Source: Streptomyces marispadix
GTDB taxonomy: Bacteria; Actinomycetota; Actinomycetes; Streptomycetales; Streptomycetaceae
Direction: 5' to 3'
DNA: 64,000 nt
Assembly (NCBI RefSeq): GCF_022524345.1
Contig: NZ_JAKWJU010000002.1
Coordinates: 1,302,001 to 1,366,000, forward strand
The notes under the pieces: model-generated
The model's database searches: none
What the model was told of the DNA's origin: nothing
The model's input: only the letters and a program-made list of their open reading frames with translations
Made by a program: the position numbers and the translations under genes
Shown: positions 28,593 to 37,177 of the stretch, piece by piece
Layout of the letters: each line of letters begins with the position of its first letter
Numbering within the stretch: position 1 is the first letter of the stretch

Positions 28593-29579
28593 ATGGAGCA
28601 ACGTCGGCTTGGTTCGGACGGTCCCCTGGTCTCCGCGCTCGGGATCGGCTCCCTCGGAATGGCAGGGCGCTACGGGCCTTCCGACGAAGCGGAGAGCCTT
28701 GCCACACTGCACGCGGCGCTGGACGCCGGAGTGACCCTGCTCGACACCGGCGACTTCTACGGAGTGGGGAGCACCGAGCAGCTCATCGGCCGCGCTCTGC
28801 GCGGAAGGAGACGCGAACAGACCGCACTGAGCGTGAAGTTCGGGATGCTGTGCGAGCCCGGTGGAGAGTGGCGGCGCCTCGACACCCGCCCCGAGATGGT
28901 GCGCCACTCACTCGCCTACACCCTCCGCCGCCTCGGGACGGACTACGTGGACGTCTACCGTCCGGCCCGCTGCGACCCCGACGTGCCCGTCGAAGAGACC
29001 GTCGGAGCGATCTCCGAGATGGTGTCCGCGGGCTACGTACGGTTCGTGGGTCTCTCCGAAGTCGACGCCGACACCCTTCGGCGGGCGCACGAGACCCATC
29101 CGATCAGCGATCTCCAGATCGAGTACTCGCTGCTCTCGCGCGACATCGAAGGCGGCCTTCTACAGCTCGCCAGGCAGCTCGGCGTGGGGATCACCGCCTA
29201 CGGCGTGCTCTCGCGCGGTCTGCTCACAGGACGGCGACCCGAGGACCGCGACGGCGATGTCCGGGCTGTGTTCCCCCGCTTCCAGGGGGACAACCTGGAG
29301 CACAATCTGACGCTGGTCCACCGGCTTCAAGCGGTTGCGGAGGCCAGGGGGATGACGACCTCTCAGCTCGCCATCGCCTGGGTGCTGGCGCAGGGAGCGG
29401 ACATCGTTCCCGTGGTCGGGGCCCGCAGCCGGACACAGCTCGCCGAAACGCTGAGGGCCGGAGGGCTCGGTCTCAGCGCCGAGGACCTCGCGGCCGTCGA
29501 ACGTGCGATTCCCGCCGGATCGGCGGCCGGCGACCGCTATCCCCGAGGGCCCGTGCCCTCTTCCGACGACAAGCCGTGA
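28593..29579 (+). CDS. Aldo/keto reductase lacking the tetrad His
   Basis: A 328-residue aldo/keto reductase. D and Y (LLDTGDFYG) and K (SVKFGM) of the catalytic tetrad are present, but the His is replaced: VDVYRPARCDP aligns with [11 protein letters not shown] of the paralogue at 8652, so H becomes A. GGAGG precedes ATG 28593. It is followed after 40 bases by a Rossmann-fold reductase, suggesting a two-gene unit. The missing His could mean altered chemistry or a lost carbonyl-reducing role. Confidence 0.85.
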   Translation: MEQRRLGSDGPLVSALGIGSLGMAGRYGPSDEAESLATLHAALDAGVTLLDTGDFYGVGSTEQLIGRALRGRRREQTALSVKFGMLCEPGGEWRRLDTRPEMVRHSLAYTLRRLGTDYVDVYRPARCDPDVPVEETVGAISEMVSAGYVRFVGLSEVDADTLRRAHETHPISDLQIEYSLLSRDIEGGLLQLARQLGVGITAYGVLSRGLLTGRRPEDRDGDVRAVFPRFQGDNLEHNLTLVHRLQAVAEARGMTTSQLAIAWVLAQGADIVPVVGARSRTQLAETLRAGGLGLSAEDLAAVERAIPAGSAAGDRYPRGPVPSSDDKP

Positions 29580-29619
29580 CAGAGCCTCACGTCACAGGGA
29601 CGAGTAGGTGGCAGACGCG

Positions 29620-30501
29620 ATGACTACAGCAATTCTGCATCCGGGACAGATGGGCACCGCGGTCGCCCGGGAGATGCTCCGCAACGACCATGCGGACGTC
29701 GTCTGGCTGCCGGCGGGACGAAGTCCGGCCACCCGCGAGCGGGCGGAGCAGGCCGGTCTCAGAGCGGTCGGCGACATCGGGGCGCTGGCCGCCGAGAGCT
29801 CGGTGGTGATGTCCATCTGCCCGTCCGATGCGGCGGAGGATGTGGCTCAAGAGGTCGCGAACCAGGGCTTCACCGGTATCTACGTCGAGGCCAACGCGAT
29901 CGGCCCGGAGCGTGTCAGGGGGATCGCGAAGGTTCTCGAAGCGGGCGGCGCCACCGTGCTCGACGGTGGAATCCTCGGTGCGTCCGGCGCGAAGATGCGC
30001 TTCTATCTCTCGGGACCGTCCAAGGAAGTCGGCGCCGTGCGGGGCCTGTTCGACGGCACCGGGGTGTCGGCGATACCGCTGGACAGTGAAGAGGTCGGCA
30101 CCGCTTCGGCTCTGAAACTGGCCTTCGCCCTGTGGCAGAAGGGCGCCCGCGCCCTGGCCGCGGTCTCGTACGCGCTGGCCGATCGGTACCAGGTGGCCGG
30201 GCGGCTGTGCTCGGAGGCCGAGACCGAGGCCGAGGCGGAGACCGAGAGGACCGGCCCCTCCCCGCTGAGCAGTCCGGACGAGTACCTGATGCCCGCCGCC
30301 GTACGAGGCTGGCGCTGGGAGCTGGAGATGGCGGAGATCGCGGAGACGCTGACCGCTGCCGAGCTGTCTGACGACATGGCACAGGCAGTGGGCGAGGTGT
30401 TCGGACGCTGGAGCCCGCTTCGGGACCGGCCTGCCGAGGACTTGGCCGAGGCTCTTGCTCTGCTGCGCACCTCGCACCCCGGTACGGCCGGCCCGGGGTG
30501 A
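29620..30501 (+). CDS. NAD(P)-binding beta-hydroxyacid dehydrogenase-like protein
   Basis: A 293-residue protein with an N-terminal Rossmann fold (LHPGQMGTAVAREML) and the DGGILGA substrate-loop motif of the 6-phosphogluconate/beta-hydroxyacid dehydrogenase superfamily, followed by the helical C-terminal domain. This superfamily includes imine reductases. A repetitive AETEAEAETE stretch near residue 205 is probably a loop. ATG 29620 is chosen over GTG 29608. It is probably co-transcribed with the preceding aldo/keto reductase. Substrate unknown. Confidence 0.75.
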   Translation: MTTAILHPGQMGTAVAREMLRNDHADVVWLPAGRSPATRERAEQAGLRAVGDIGALAAESSVVMSICPSDAAEDVAQEVANQGFTGIYVEANAIGPERVRGIAKVLEAGGATVLDGGILGASGAKMRFYLSGPSKEVGAVRGLFDGTGVSAIPLDSEEVGTASALKLAFALWQKGARALAAVSYALADRYQVAGRLCSEAETEAEAETERTGPSPLSSPDEYLMPAAVRGWRWELEMAEIAETLTAAELSDDMAQAVGEVFGRWSPLRDRPAEDLAEALALLRTSHPGTAGPG

Positions 30502-31167
30502 CCGCCGTGGCCGGTATGCGCCGCCCCAGGCGACCGCATCCGGGGCACGTCGAAGCTGTGGACGCCGGGGGCGAATCGGGCCGCTCCGCGGAAGAGCGCC
30601 ATCGTTCCCGGCAGCGCGCCCGCCTTTACCGGCCGCCGTGACGAGTCAGGACCTCGCCCTCTTTACGCGGCAATAGCGAAAACCGGCTGTCCGGTACGAA
30701 TACCGATCCGCAATACGCCGTTTCTGCGCCCGCATTCGAATGGTGCGAGGATACCGGCGGGTGTCCTTCTGCCGCGCTTGGACGGATGCTTCCGGAACCT
30801 GTCCGGTCGGCGTTCTGCGCGATCCTGCGATGTTCTGACGTCCTGTTCCACATGGAGCGCGAACACCGTGCTGCGGTGAATCAAGGACGCGGACGGACCG
30901 CTTCCGCATAACCCGTCGGCAGCGCCCCGTATTTTTTTGAACAAATTTAGGTTTCTTCCCGAAACCTTCGAAGAGGTTCAGCGACGGAAAATGATAGTTT
31001 CTTGACCACAAGTCATTCGGTTCCGACATAGCAGTACCGCATTGCCCCGAGCAAGGATCAACCTGCCCCTCAACTGCGCACGGGCGATCTCACCACGGAC
31101 GCCGCGTGCAACGGGGGAAATCTACATCTGGGATACCCGCCATCGGGTACCGCTGTGAGGAGACACG
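30502..31167. other. AT-richer intergenic region before the LysR gene
   Basis: About 665 bases without a supported gene, noticeably AT-richer from 30660 onward. It contains one perfect inverted repeat, AGGTTTC-TTCCC-GAAACCT (30949-30967), which is not followed by T-runs and so is more likely a protein-binding site than a terminator. Confidence 0.4.
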
Positions 31168-32136
31168 TTGATCGATTCCCCACCCCGCGACGATGCCCAC
31201 ATACCACCCCTCGGCGACCTCCGACTGCTGGTCGCCCTGGACGCCCTCCTTCAGACCGGGAGCGTGACCAAGGCTGCGGAGCGCCTGCAACTCTCCCCTT
31301 CCGCGATGAGCCGGACGCTCCACCGCATCCGGCACAAACTCGGAGATCCGATACTGGCCCGCGCCGGCCGCGGCATGGTCGTCACACCGAAAGGAGTGGA
31401 GTTACGAGAGCGGGTGCACATACTCGTACGCGAGGCCCAGGTCCTGCTTTCCGCGGGAGGCGAGAACGACGTCCCCGAGGTGGGCCGGAATTTCGCGCTC
31501 ATCGTGGACGACGGGTACGCGGGCGTACTCGCGCCGCATCTCGCCTCGCACAGCCGGGCGCAGGCTTTCGACTTTCTCCCCGAAGGGCAGGGAGACAGGA
31601 AGGCTTTGAGTGAGGGAACCGCGGACCTCAAAATCGGAAGGGTGTATTCCAGCTCGCCCGAACTCCGCGTGGAAAACCTGACCTACAGTCGCTTTGTCGG
31701 TGTCGCCGCGCTGGGCCACGATCTGCTGAAGGGGTCCGTCAGTGTCGAGGATTTCGCGCGGGCCTCACACATCGACATTCTCAGGGGCGACGGTGCGGCG
31801 TCCACCGTCGAGGCGTCGTTGGCCGAATACGACCTGCGCCGCACAGTGGCCGTGACGACACCGCACTACACCTCGGCGCTCTCCATGATCGGCCAGACCG
31901 ACCTCGTCGCCGTCGTGCCGGAGATCCTCGTCAAATCGGGGTCTTTGATGGCGGGCCTCCGTTCATTCGAACTCCCCGTCCCCATCGCCCCCTTCGCCAT
32001 CCGCATGGTGTGGCACCCGCGCAGCGACGCCGACCCGGCGCACACCTGGTTACGCTCCCGCATCCGGGACGCCCTCCAGAACGGCATCGGACCGTCGGCG
32101 CGGTATCCGGAGCAACCACAGCAGCAGGGCCACTAG
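31168..32136 (+). CDS. LysR-type regulator with two TTA codons
   Basis: A 322-residue LysR-family regulator: winged HTH at residues ~18-75 (SVTKAAERLQLSPSAMSRTL), then a periplasmic-binding-like effector domain. TTG 31168 has GAGGAGA upstream. Two leucines use TTA (31402-31404 and 32050-32052), the codon read by the bldA tRNA, so expression should be tied to development in Streptomyces. The 3' end overlaps the convergent MFS gene by 87 bases. It is the best candidate for the pathway activator of the rppA region. Confidence 0.88.
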   Translation: MIDSPPRDDAHIPPLGDLRLLVALDALLQTGSVTKAAERLQLSPSAMSRTLHRIRHKLGDPILARAGRGMVVTPKGVELRERVHILVREAQVLLSAGGENDVPEVGRNFALIVDDGYAGVLAPHLASHSRAQAFDFLPEGQGDRKALSEGTADLKIGRVYSSSPELRVENLTYSRFVGVAALGHDLLKGSVSVEDFARASHIDILRGDGAASTVEASLAEYDLRRTVAVTTPHYTSALSMIGQTDLVAVVPEILVKSGSLMAGLRSFELPVPIAPFAIRMVWHPRSDADPAHTWLRSRIRDALQNGIGPSARYPEQPQQQGH

Positions 32137-33297
32137 TGCCAGGACGAGTCCGAGCAGGCAGGTCCCGGTCCATCCCCCTGCGTCGTATACGACGGCGGCC
32201 AGGCTCGATCCGGCCACCCCGCCGAGGAAGAAGGCGAACATGTAGGCGGTGTTGATGCGGCTGCGTGCCTCGGGCTGAAGAGCGAAGACCGTTCGCTGAT
32301 GGTTGATGTGGGCGCCCTGGAAGCCGGCATCGAGCAGCACGATTCCGGCGATGAGCGCGACGAGTGACGAGGCGCCCAGCGCGAGCGCGCCCCAGCTGAC
32401 GACCATCAGGGCCAGGGAGAGCGTTACGGTCAGCCCGCTGCGGCCCTTGTCGCCCAGCCGGCCCGCCACAGGGGCGGCCATCGCGCTTACCACGCCGAAG
32501 AGCCCGAAGAGCCCGATGACCGTGGCCCCGTAGTGGTACGGCGGACCGGCGAGGAGAAACGCCATCGGGGTCCACAGCACCGTGAAGCCGGCGAACTGCA
32601 AGAAGGCGAGAATCATGCGCCGCTGAAGCTCCGGCTCGGTGGCCACCAGGGTCACGACCGAGCCCAACAAGCCGCCGTAACCCTGCCGTTGGGCGGGCGG
32701 GGTGGGGGGCAGCACCCGCTTCAGCAGCACGGCGAGAACGATCATCACCACTGCCGCGACGGCGAAGATCAGCCGGAATCCTGCCAGACCCGCGGCGAAC
32801 CCGCTCACTGTGCGGGCCGAGAGGGTCCCGATCAGCAGCCCGCTGGTCACGAACCCCACGACGTGGCCGCGTTCCTCCGGGGCCGCGAGTGTGGCGGCGA
32901 GCGGCACGAGAATCTGGGCGCACACCGACAGCATCGCCAGACCGCCCAAGGTCAGCATCAGGACGGGCAAGTTCGGTGCGGCGGCGCACGCTGCGGCGAT
33001 CACGCCTGCGGCCACCAGCATGAGCGTGACCAGGCGGCGCTGCTCCACCAGGTCGCCCAGCGGCACCAGCAGCACGAGGCCGATCACATATCCCACGTTG
33101 GCGCAGGTCACCAGCAGCCCGGCGGCCGTGGTGGAGACGTGGAACGTCCCCGCGACAAGGCTCAGCAGCGGCTCGATGTAGAAGCGGTTGGCCACCGCTG
33201 CGCCCACCGCCGTCGCCAACACGATCATCAACGGCCGCGACAGGGTGCCCTTCGCACCCTTGCCTGCTGCTGCCTCGCCACGCTGGTCGGTGGTCAC
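32050..33297 (-). CDS. MFS exporter under TetR-operator control
   Basis: A 415-residue, 12-TM major facilitator protein of the DHA1 type (motif A-like VPLGDLVEQRR in the first half, GRLGDKGRSG in the second). GTG 33297 has GGAGG upstream. Two 17-bp operators at 33315-33350 lie directly upstream and are the same as those before the TetR gene at 24269, so this pump is likely derepressed together with the SDR. It is convergent with the LysR gene and overlaps its end. Confidence 0.88.
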   Translation of the reverse strand: MTTDQRGEAAAGKGAKGTLSRPLMIVLATAVGAAVANRFYIEPLLSLVAGTFHVSTTAAGLLVTCANVGYVIGLVLLVPLGDLVEQRRLVTLMLVAAGVIAAACAAAPNLPVLMLTLGGLAMLSVCAQILVPLAATLAAPEERGHVVGFVTSGLLIGTLSARTVSGFAAGLAGFRLIFAVAAVVMIVLAVLLKRVLPPTPPAQRQGYGGLLGSVVTLVATEPELQRRMILAFLQFAGFTVLWTPMAFLLAGPPYHYGATVIGLFGLFGVVSAMAAPVAGRLGDKGRSGLTVTLSLALMVVSWGALALGASSLVALIAGIVLLDAGFQGAHINHQRTVFALQPEARSRINTAYMFAFFLGGVAGSSLAAVVYDAGGWTGTCLLGLVLALVALLLWLLRIPRRRSDAVLEGVPDAGA

Positions 33298-33314
33298 GGG
33301 CGCTTACCTCCAAG

Positions 33315-33350
33315 TGATACAGCTCGTATCATCGGTTACTACTTGTATCA
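33315..33350. promoter_or_regulatory. Tandem 17-bp TetR operators before the MFS gene
   Basis: TGATACAGCTCGTATCA (33315-33331, perfect TGATAC/GTATCA palindrome) and GGTTACTACTTGTATCA (33334-33350), centres 19 bp apart. Same sequence pattern and spacing as 24226-24261. Confidence 0.75.
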
Positions 33351-34018
33351 CGGTTCGATTGGGCAGGAAAGAGAAGCCGGTTCCCGCAGGGGGTATCGAG
33401 GAGCGCGGGCGCGGACCGGTCCGGCGCGGACCCTGGGGCACGGGACGCCCGCCCTGCCGCGGTGAAGACCTCGATCAGAAGCGACTCCACTCCCCCGAGG
33501 GGCGGGCTCGCCGAGACGCCCGCGGCGGGCGGTCCGGCGTCCTCCGACGGCCGCGACCGGTCGAGTTCGCTGCCTATCGCCCTCCGCAGTGCGTCGTGCT
33601 GCGGGCCGAGCCGGAACCGCCGGTCACTCCACCTGTCGGACGGATAGAGCCCCACCGGCCTGTCGGCCAGTTCGGCCGGCTCCCAGGCGAAGCGCGGCCA
33701 CACATGCGCGTGCAGGAACCTGCCGCCGTCGCCCACTATCTCCAGATCGACATGGCGAAAGGCGCTGTCCATGCGCCGGCAGGACTCCTCCACCGCCTCC
33801 CCGAGACGGTCCAGGTCCGAGAGGAAGGACAGGCGCCTGCTCCTCGGCAGATCCGACAGGTGCGTCACTCCGGGTTCGTCCGCCAGGAGAACCGAACAAC
33901 CCGGCAGGAACTGCGTGTCCCCGAGAGCTGCGAACCCGGTGTCCAGGCGGCGCAGTATGGCGGGGCCGTCACGTCGCCTCGTGCATGCGCTGCGGTTTCG
34001 TCGGCAGTGATACGTCAT
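33329..34018 (-). CDS. HIT-like (diadenosine tetraphosphate hydrolase-type) protein
   Basis: A 229-residue protein. The first ~150 residues match the HIT-like group often named diadenosine tetraphosphate hydrolase in Streptomyces, with the HxHxx core in FLHAHVWPRFAWEP and a preceding GCSVLLADEPG strand. The last ~70 residues are low-complexity and run across the operators of the MFS gene, so the true stop may have been lost or the tail is unimportant. The start at ATG 34018 has only a weak ribosome site. The link to the rppA region is positional only. Confidence 0.65.
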   Translation of the reverse strand: MTYHCRRNRSACTRRRDGPAILRRLDTGFAALGDTQFLPGCSVLLADEPGVTHLSDLPRSRRLSFLSDLDRLGEAVEESCRRMDSAFRHVDLEIVGDGGRFLHAHVWPRFAWEPAELADRPVGLYPSDRWSDRRFRLGPQHDALRRAIGSELDRSRPSEDAGPPAAGVSASPPLGGVESLLIEVFTAAGRASRAPGSAPDRSAPALLDTPCGNRLLFPAQSNRDTSSNR

Positions 34019-34115
34019 GGCCCGATCCCGTCACTCGTCGATCACCGAACCGGCCGTGTGGAGCGCCCCTCGACCATGAGGCCGGGCCCGTACGCCACAG
34101 GCGGCTGAGGGAGAG

Positions 34116-34802
34116 TCACCGCGCCGCAGTGGCGCCGCGCTGTTCGATGGAGCCGGCCGTCGGGCCGCCGTCATGGGGGATGTCCAGCGCACTGAGCACG
34201 GCGGCGCGGTGCCGGTGCGCAGCGCGGAGGGCGACCTCGGCCGCACCCGAGGCAATGAGGTCGGCCAGCGCCTCCAGCTGGATGCGCAGCAGCGTGGCAG
34301 CCGTACCGTCCAGCAACTGCGGCCCTCCGTCCGGACCGACGACCAGGTTGGAGCGCGCCGACTGGACCACCACCTCGGGCTCGGGCACTACGAGGTTGCC
34401 TAGCTCGGTGAGGATTCGCATGGTCTCGCTGAGGCCGCGATACCCGCCCCTGGGGCCGGTCGTGGCGGACATCACCGCGACCGGCTTTCCGGTGAGCGCT
34501 CCGGCTCCGTGGGGCCGGGAGGCCCAGTCGACGGCGTTCTTGAGCACCGCCGGAACGGAGTGGTTGTACTCGGGCGTGGCGATGACCACCCCGTCCGCTG
34601 CCCGGATCGCGTCGCACATGCTCCTGACGGGCGGCGGCGCCGCGGGAAACTCGTCGTCCTCGTTGAACATGGGGAGCGCGCCCAGGCCCTCGAAGAGGCG
34701 CAGGCGCATCCCCGCAGGGGCCAACGACGGCAGCACACCCAGCAGTCGGGTGTTGAAGGAGTCCCTGCGCAGCGATCCGGAGATCGCCAGTACGTCGAAC
34801 AT
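34116..34802 (-). CDS. NADPH-dependent FMN reductase
   Basis: A 228-residue flavodoxin-fold reductase. ISGSLRRDSFNTRLL is the FMN phosphate loop and TPEYNHSVPAVLKNAVDWAS the family signature. ATG 34802 has GGGGAGG upstream. It is the third gene of an rppA-cupin-reductase operon (23-base gap to the cupin). It could supply reduced flavin to an oxygenase or reduce naphthoquinones formed from tetrahydroxynaphthalene. Confidence 0.88.
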   Translation of the reverse strand: MFDVLAISGSLRRDSFNTRLLGVLPSLAPAGMRLRLFEGLGALPMFNEDDEFPAAPPPVRSMCDAIRAADGVVIATPEYNHSVPAVLKNAVDWASRPHGAGALTGKPVAVMSATTGPRGGYRGLSETMRILTELGNLVVPEPEVVVQSARSNLVVGPDGGPQLLDGTAATLLRIQLEALADLIASGAAEVALRAAHRHRAAVLSALDIPHDGGPTAGSIEQRGATAAR

Positions 34803-34825
34803 CTCCGACCTCCCCTCAGCCGGGT

Positions 34826-35356
34826 TCACTGCGTTCGTCGGGCGTCGTAACGGAGGGGGGTGATCTGCTGGATGTCGTACTTCTCCCGCAGGTGCATCAC
34901 GGCCTCCTCCTCGGGGGCGCCGCGGCTGCCGAGAATCTCCAGCAGCTCCTCGAAGTAGCGCTCGTGATCAGGCGGCGGCGCGGAGAGGAAGAGCATCCGT
35001 GCCGGCGAATCGTGCGGATTGGTGAAGGCGTGCGGGCAGCCGGCGGGTACGAACATGCAGCTCCCCGCTCCGGCACGGGTCGGAGTGCTGCCGTCGGCGC
35101 CCCGCCAGGAACGCCAGTCCTCGGGGGTGCGCTCCTCGGGCTCGAACGCGAGAAGGTCGAGCTCCCCCTCCAGGACGTAGAAGATCTCCTCGCTGCGGTC
35201 GTGGACATGTGCGCCGACATCGAAGCCCGGGGGCACGACGACCTCGAAGAGCGAGCCGGTGCGCGAATGATCGCCGGTCACCTTGAAGGTCACTTCCTGG
35301 GCTTTGGTGACGATCTTCCTTCCGCCGCCGGGCGGTACGATCAGCCCCTCGGACAC
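34826..35356 (-). CDS. Cupin-domain protein next to rppA
   Basis: A 176-residue single-cupin protein. Motif 1 HVHDRSEEIFYVLEGE supplies two His and Glu; motif 2 GCPHAFTNP supplies the third His. GTG 35356 has GGAGGGAG upstream. It lies 39 bases after rppA. As I recall, cupin quinone-forming monooxygenases that oxidise tetrahydroxynaphthalene to flaviolin are known from Streptomyces (MomA), so this is the best candidate for that step; the function is inferred from fold and position. Confidence 0.85.
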   Translation of the reverse strand: MSEGLIVPPGGGRKIVTKAQEVTFKVTGDHSRTGSLFEVVVPPGFDVGAHVHDRSEEIFYVLEGELDLLAFEPEERTPEDWRSWRGADGSTPTRAGAGSCMFVPAGCPHAFTNPHDSPARMLFLSAPPPDHERYFEELLEILGSRGAPEEEAVMHLREKYDIQQITPLRYDARRTQ

Positions 35357-35395
35357 GGTTTACTCCCTCCGGATCTGAACTGCGGGAAATCGGGG

Positions 35396-36496
35396 TCAGG
35401 AACCGAGGAACGTGGCCTTCGCCGTGGGCGCCTCCGTTCCTCCAGCCGCACCCTCCGCCCACGTCCCCACAGCCATTTCGGCGGTGATGCCCGGCCCGAA
35501 GCCGGCGATGATCCCCCTCTCCGCCTCCCTGGCGCCGCCCTCGTCGAAGAGGCGGCGCAGTGCGTCCAGGACGACAGCGCTCGCGATGTTCCCGAACTCC
35601 GTCAGCGTCGTCCTGCTGTGCCGGAACGCGTGCGGCTTGACATCGAGGAACCGGCACAGGTCGTCGAGGATCCGCGGGCCGCCGGCGTGGATGATGTAGA
35701 AGCCCAGGTTGGAGGCGTCCCAGCCGTGGTCGGCGACCAGATCCCGCAGCACCGGGGCCAGTGGCTCCATGGTGGTCGGGACCCTCTTGTCGAGCTGGAA
35801 GTGGAACCCCGTCTCCTTCACCGCGTACGAGATCCAGTCCTCGGTGTGCGGTATGAGGTACGAGCCGTTCCGCTCCAGACTCATCCCGGTGCCGCCGTGA
35901 CCGCGGACGACTGCGGCGGCGACGGCGTCGCCGAACAGGCCGTCGGACAGCAGCGATCCGATGTCGTGGTCGGTGGGCTGATAGCACATGGAGCAGAACT
36001 CACAGGAGACGATCAGCGCGTTGCTCCCCGCATGAGCGGAGCAGAAGTCGTGGGCCCGGTTGATCGCGGCCCCGCCCGCGGCGCAGCCGAGTTGGGCGAT
36101 GGGTATCTGCCTGGTGTCGTGGCGGAAGCCCATGGTGTTGATCAGCCAGGCGGACAGCGACGGCATCATGAAGCCGGTGCACGAGACGAAGATGATGACG
36201 TCGATGTCCGAGGGCCGCAGTTGCGCGTTCTTCAGCGCCTGCTCCACGACCGGCGGGACGCGCATCTTCGCGTGCCGCTCGTAGGTGAGGTTCCGCTGCT
36301 CCAGACCCGGGTGCTTGAGCGTCTCTTCGATCGGAAGGATCGTGTGCCGCTTGAGTACGCCCGTGTTGCGGATCAGGCGGAGGGCCAGCTTCAGCTTTGG
36401 ATGGTCGGCATGCAGGCGCTTGGCCAGATCGAGCGTGTCGTCCAGCGTCACGATGTTCTCCGGGACGGCGACGACCGGTTTGCACAGGACAGGCAT
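35396..36496 (-). CDS. rppA: Type III polyketide synthase, tetrahydroxynaphthalene synthase
   Basis: A 366-residue chalcone-synthase-fold enzyme very close to Streptomyces griseus RppA. The triad sits at the same numbers: C138 (AQLGCAAGG), H270 (IIHAGG) and N303 (TEFGNIASA). RppA condenses five malonyl-CoA into 1,3,6,8-tetrahydroxynaphthalene, precursor of flaviolin and dark pigments. ATG 36496 is chosen because the residues after it (MPVLCKPVVAVPE) match the known N-terminus. It heads the rppA-cupin-FMN reductase operon. The P450 gene (rppB) usual for pigment formation is not here, and no prenyltransferase is seen, so a methylated, oxidised naphthoquinone is more likely than a meroterpenoid. 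Confidence 0.93.
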   Translation of the reverse strand: MPVLCKPVVAVPENIVTLDDTLDLAKRLHADHPKLKLALRLIRNTGVLKRHTILPIEETLKHPGLEQRNLTYERHAKMRVPPVVEQALKNAQLRPSDIDVIIFVSCTGFMMPSLSAWLINTMGFRHDTRQIPIAQLGCAAGGAAINRAHDFCSAHAGSNALIVSCEFCSMCYQPTDHDIGSLLSDGLFGDAVAAAVVRGHGGTGMSLERNGSYLIPHTEDWISYAVKETGFHFQLDKRVPTTMEPLAPVLRDLVADHGWDASNLGFYIIHAGGPRILDDLCRFLDVKPHAFRHSRTTLTEFGNIASAVVLDALRRLFDEGGAREAERGIIAGFGPGITAEMAVGTWAEGAAGGTEAPTAKATFLGS

Positions 36497-37177
36497 GGTG
36501 GTGGATCCATCCGTGTGAGAGTGAAGTGCTCGAATACGCGAGAGCATCGCGGGCGGCGAATCTGCGGGAAATGCGGACCGGCCGCCCGTGAAGAGTCCCC
36601 GTTGCCTTCCGGTCGACCGGCTTCGCCGCCGTCGACCGGGAGACATCGGTCTGGAACGGGATCGTGTTCCGAGCGAATCGGAGAGTCGACGGATTTCTTC
36701 CCGTGGCAGGCTCTCCCCGCCTGACGGCGGAACACCGCCGGGCGGGATTGCAAGCCAAGGACCCGAATAGCTGTACAGGTGCCGCGGCCGGCCGGTCAAC
36801 CCCGAACTGCCGCAAGGCGGTTCGGATTCGGCACGGCTTTTTTGTGGTGCGTCTCACACGGTTTGCGCACGGTACGCCGTCGATCAGGTGCTGTTCTCCA
36901 CGGGCAACTGTGGCGGGCAATAATTGAGCAAGCCGCAATCTGCCGTCTGACGTGTGGTCTTCCCGTACGGGGATTGCACGGGAAGAAATCCCGCGAATTT
37001 CTTGGGAACCGGCCGCGGAGGGATTCTCTTGTCCGGCCCGACTCCGCTCTGATAGCAATCGGTCCACGCGCACCGACCGGCAGGGGTAACGGGTCGCCGA
37101 GGCGCAACAGAAATCTGCCGTTGTATGAGTTCCGGCTCGGCGGAACCGCCTTTGGTAGCGACAGAATGGGCAGATCG
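36497..37177. promoter_or_regulatory. Divergent control region of the rppA cluster
   Basis: About 680 bases separate the divergent rppA and FAD-oxygenase operons with no supported gene. AT content rises at 36830-37020. A 21-bp inverted repeat with perfect 7-bp arms, AAGAAAT...ATTTCTT (36983-37003), is a candidate LysR-type binding site. Confidence 0.45.
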
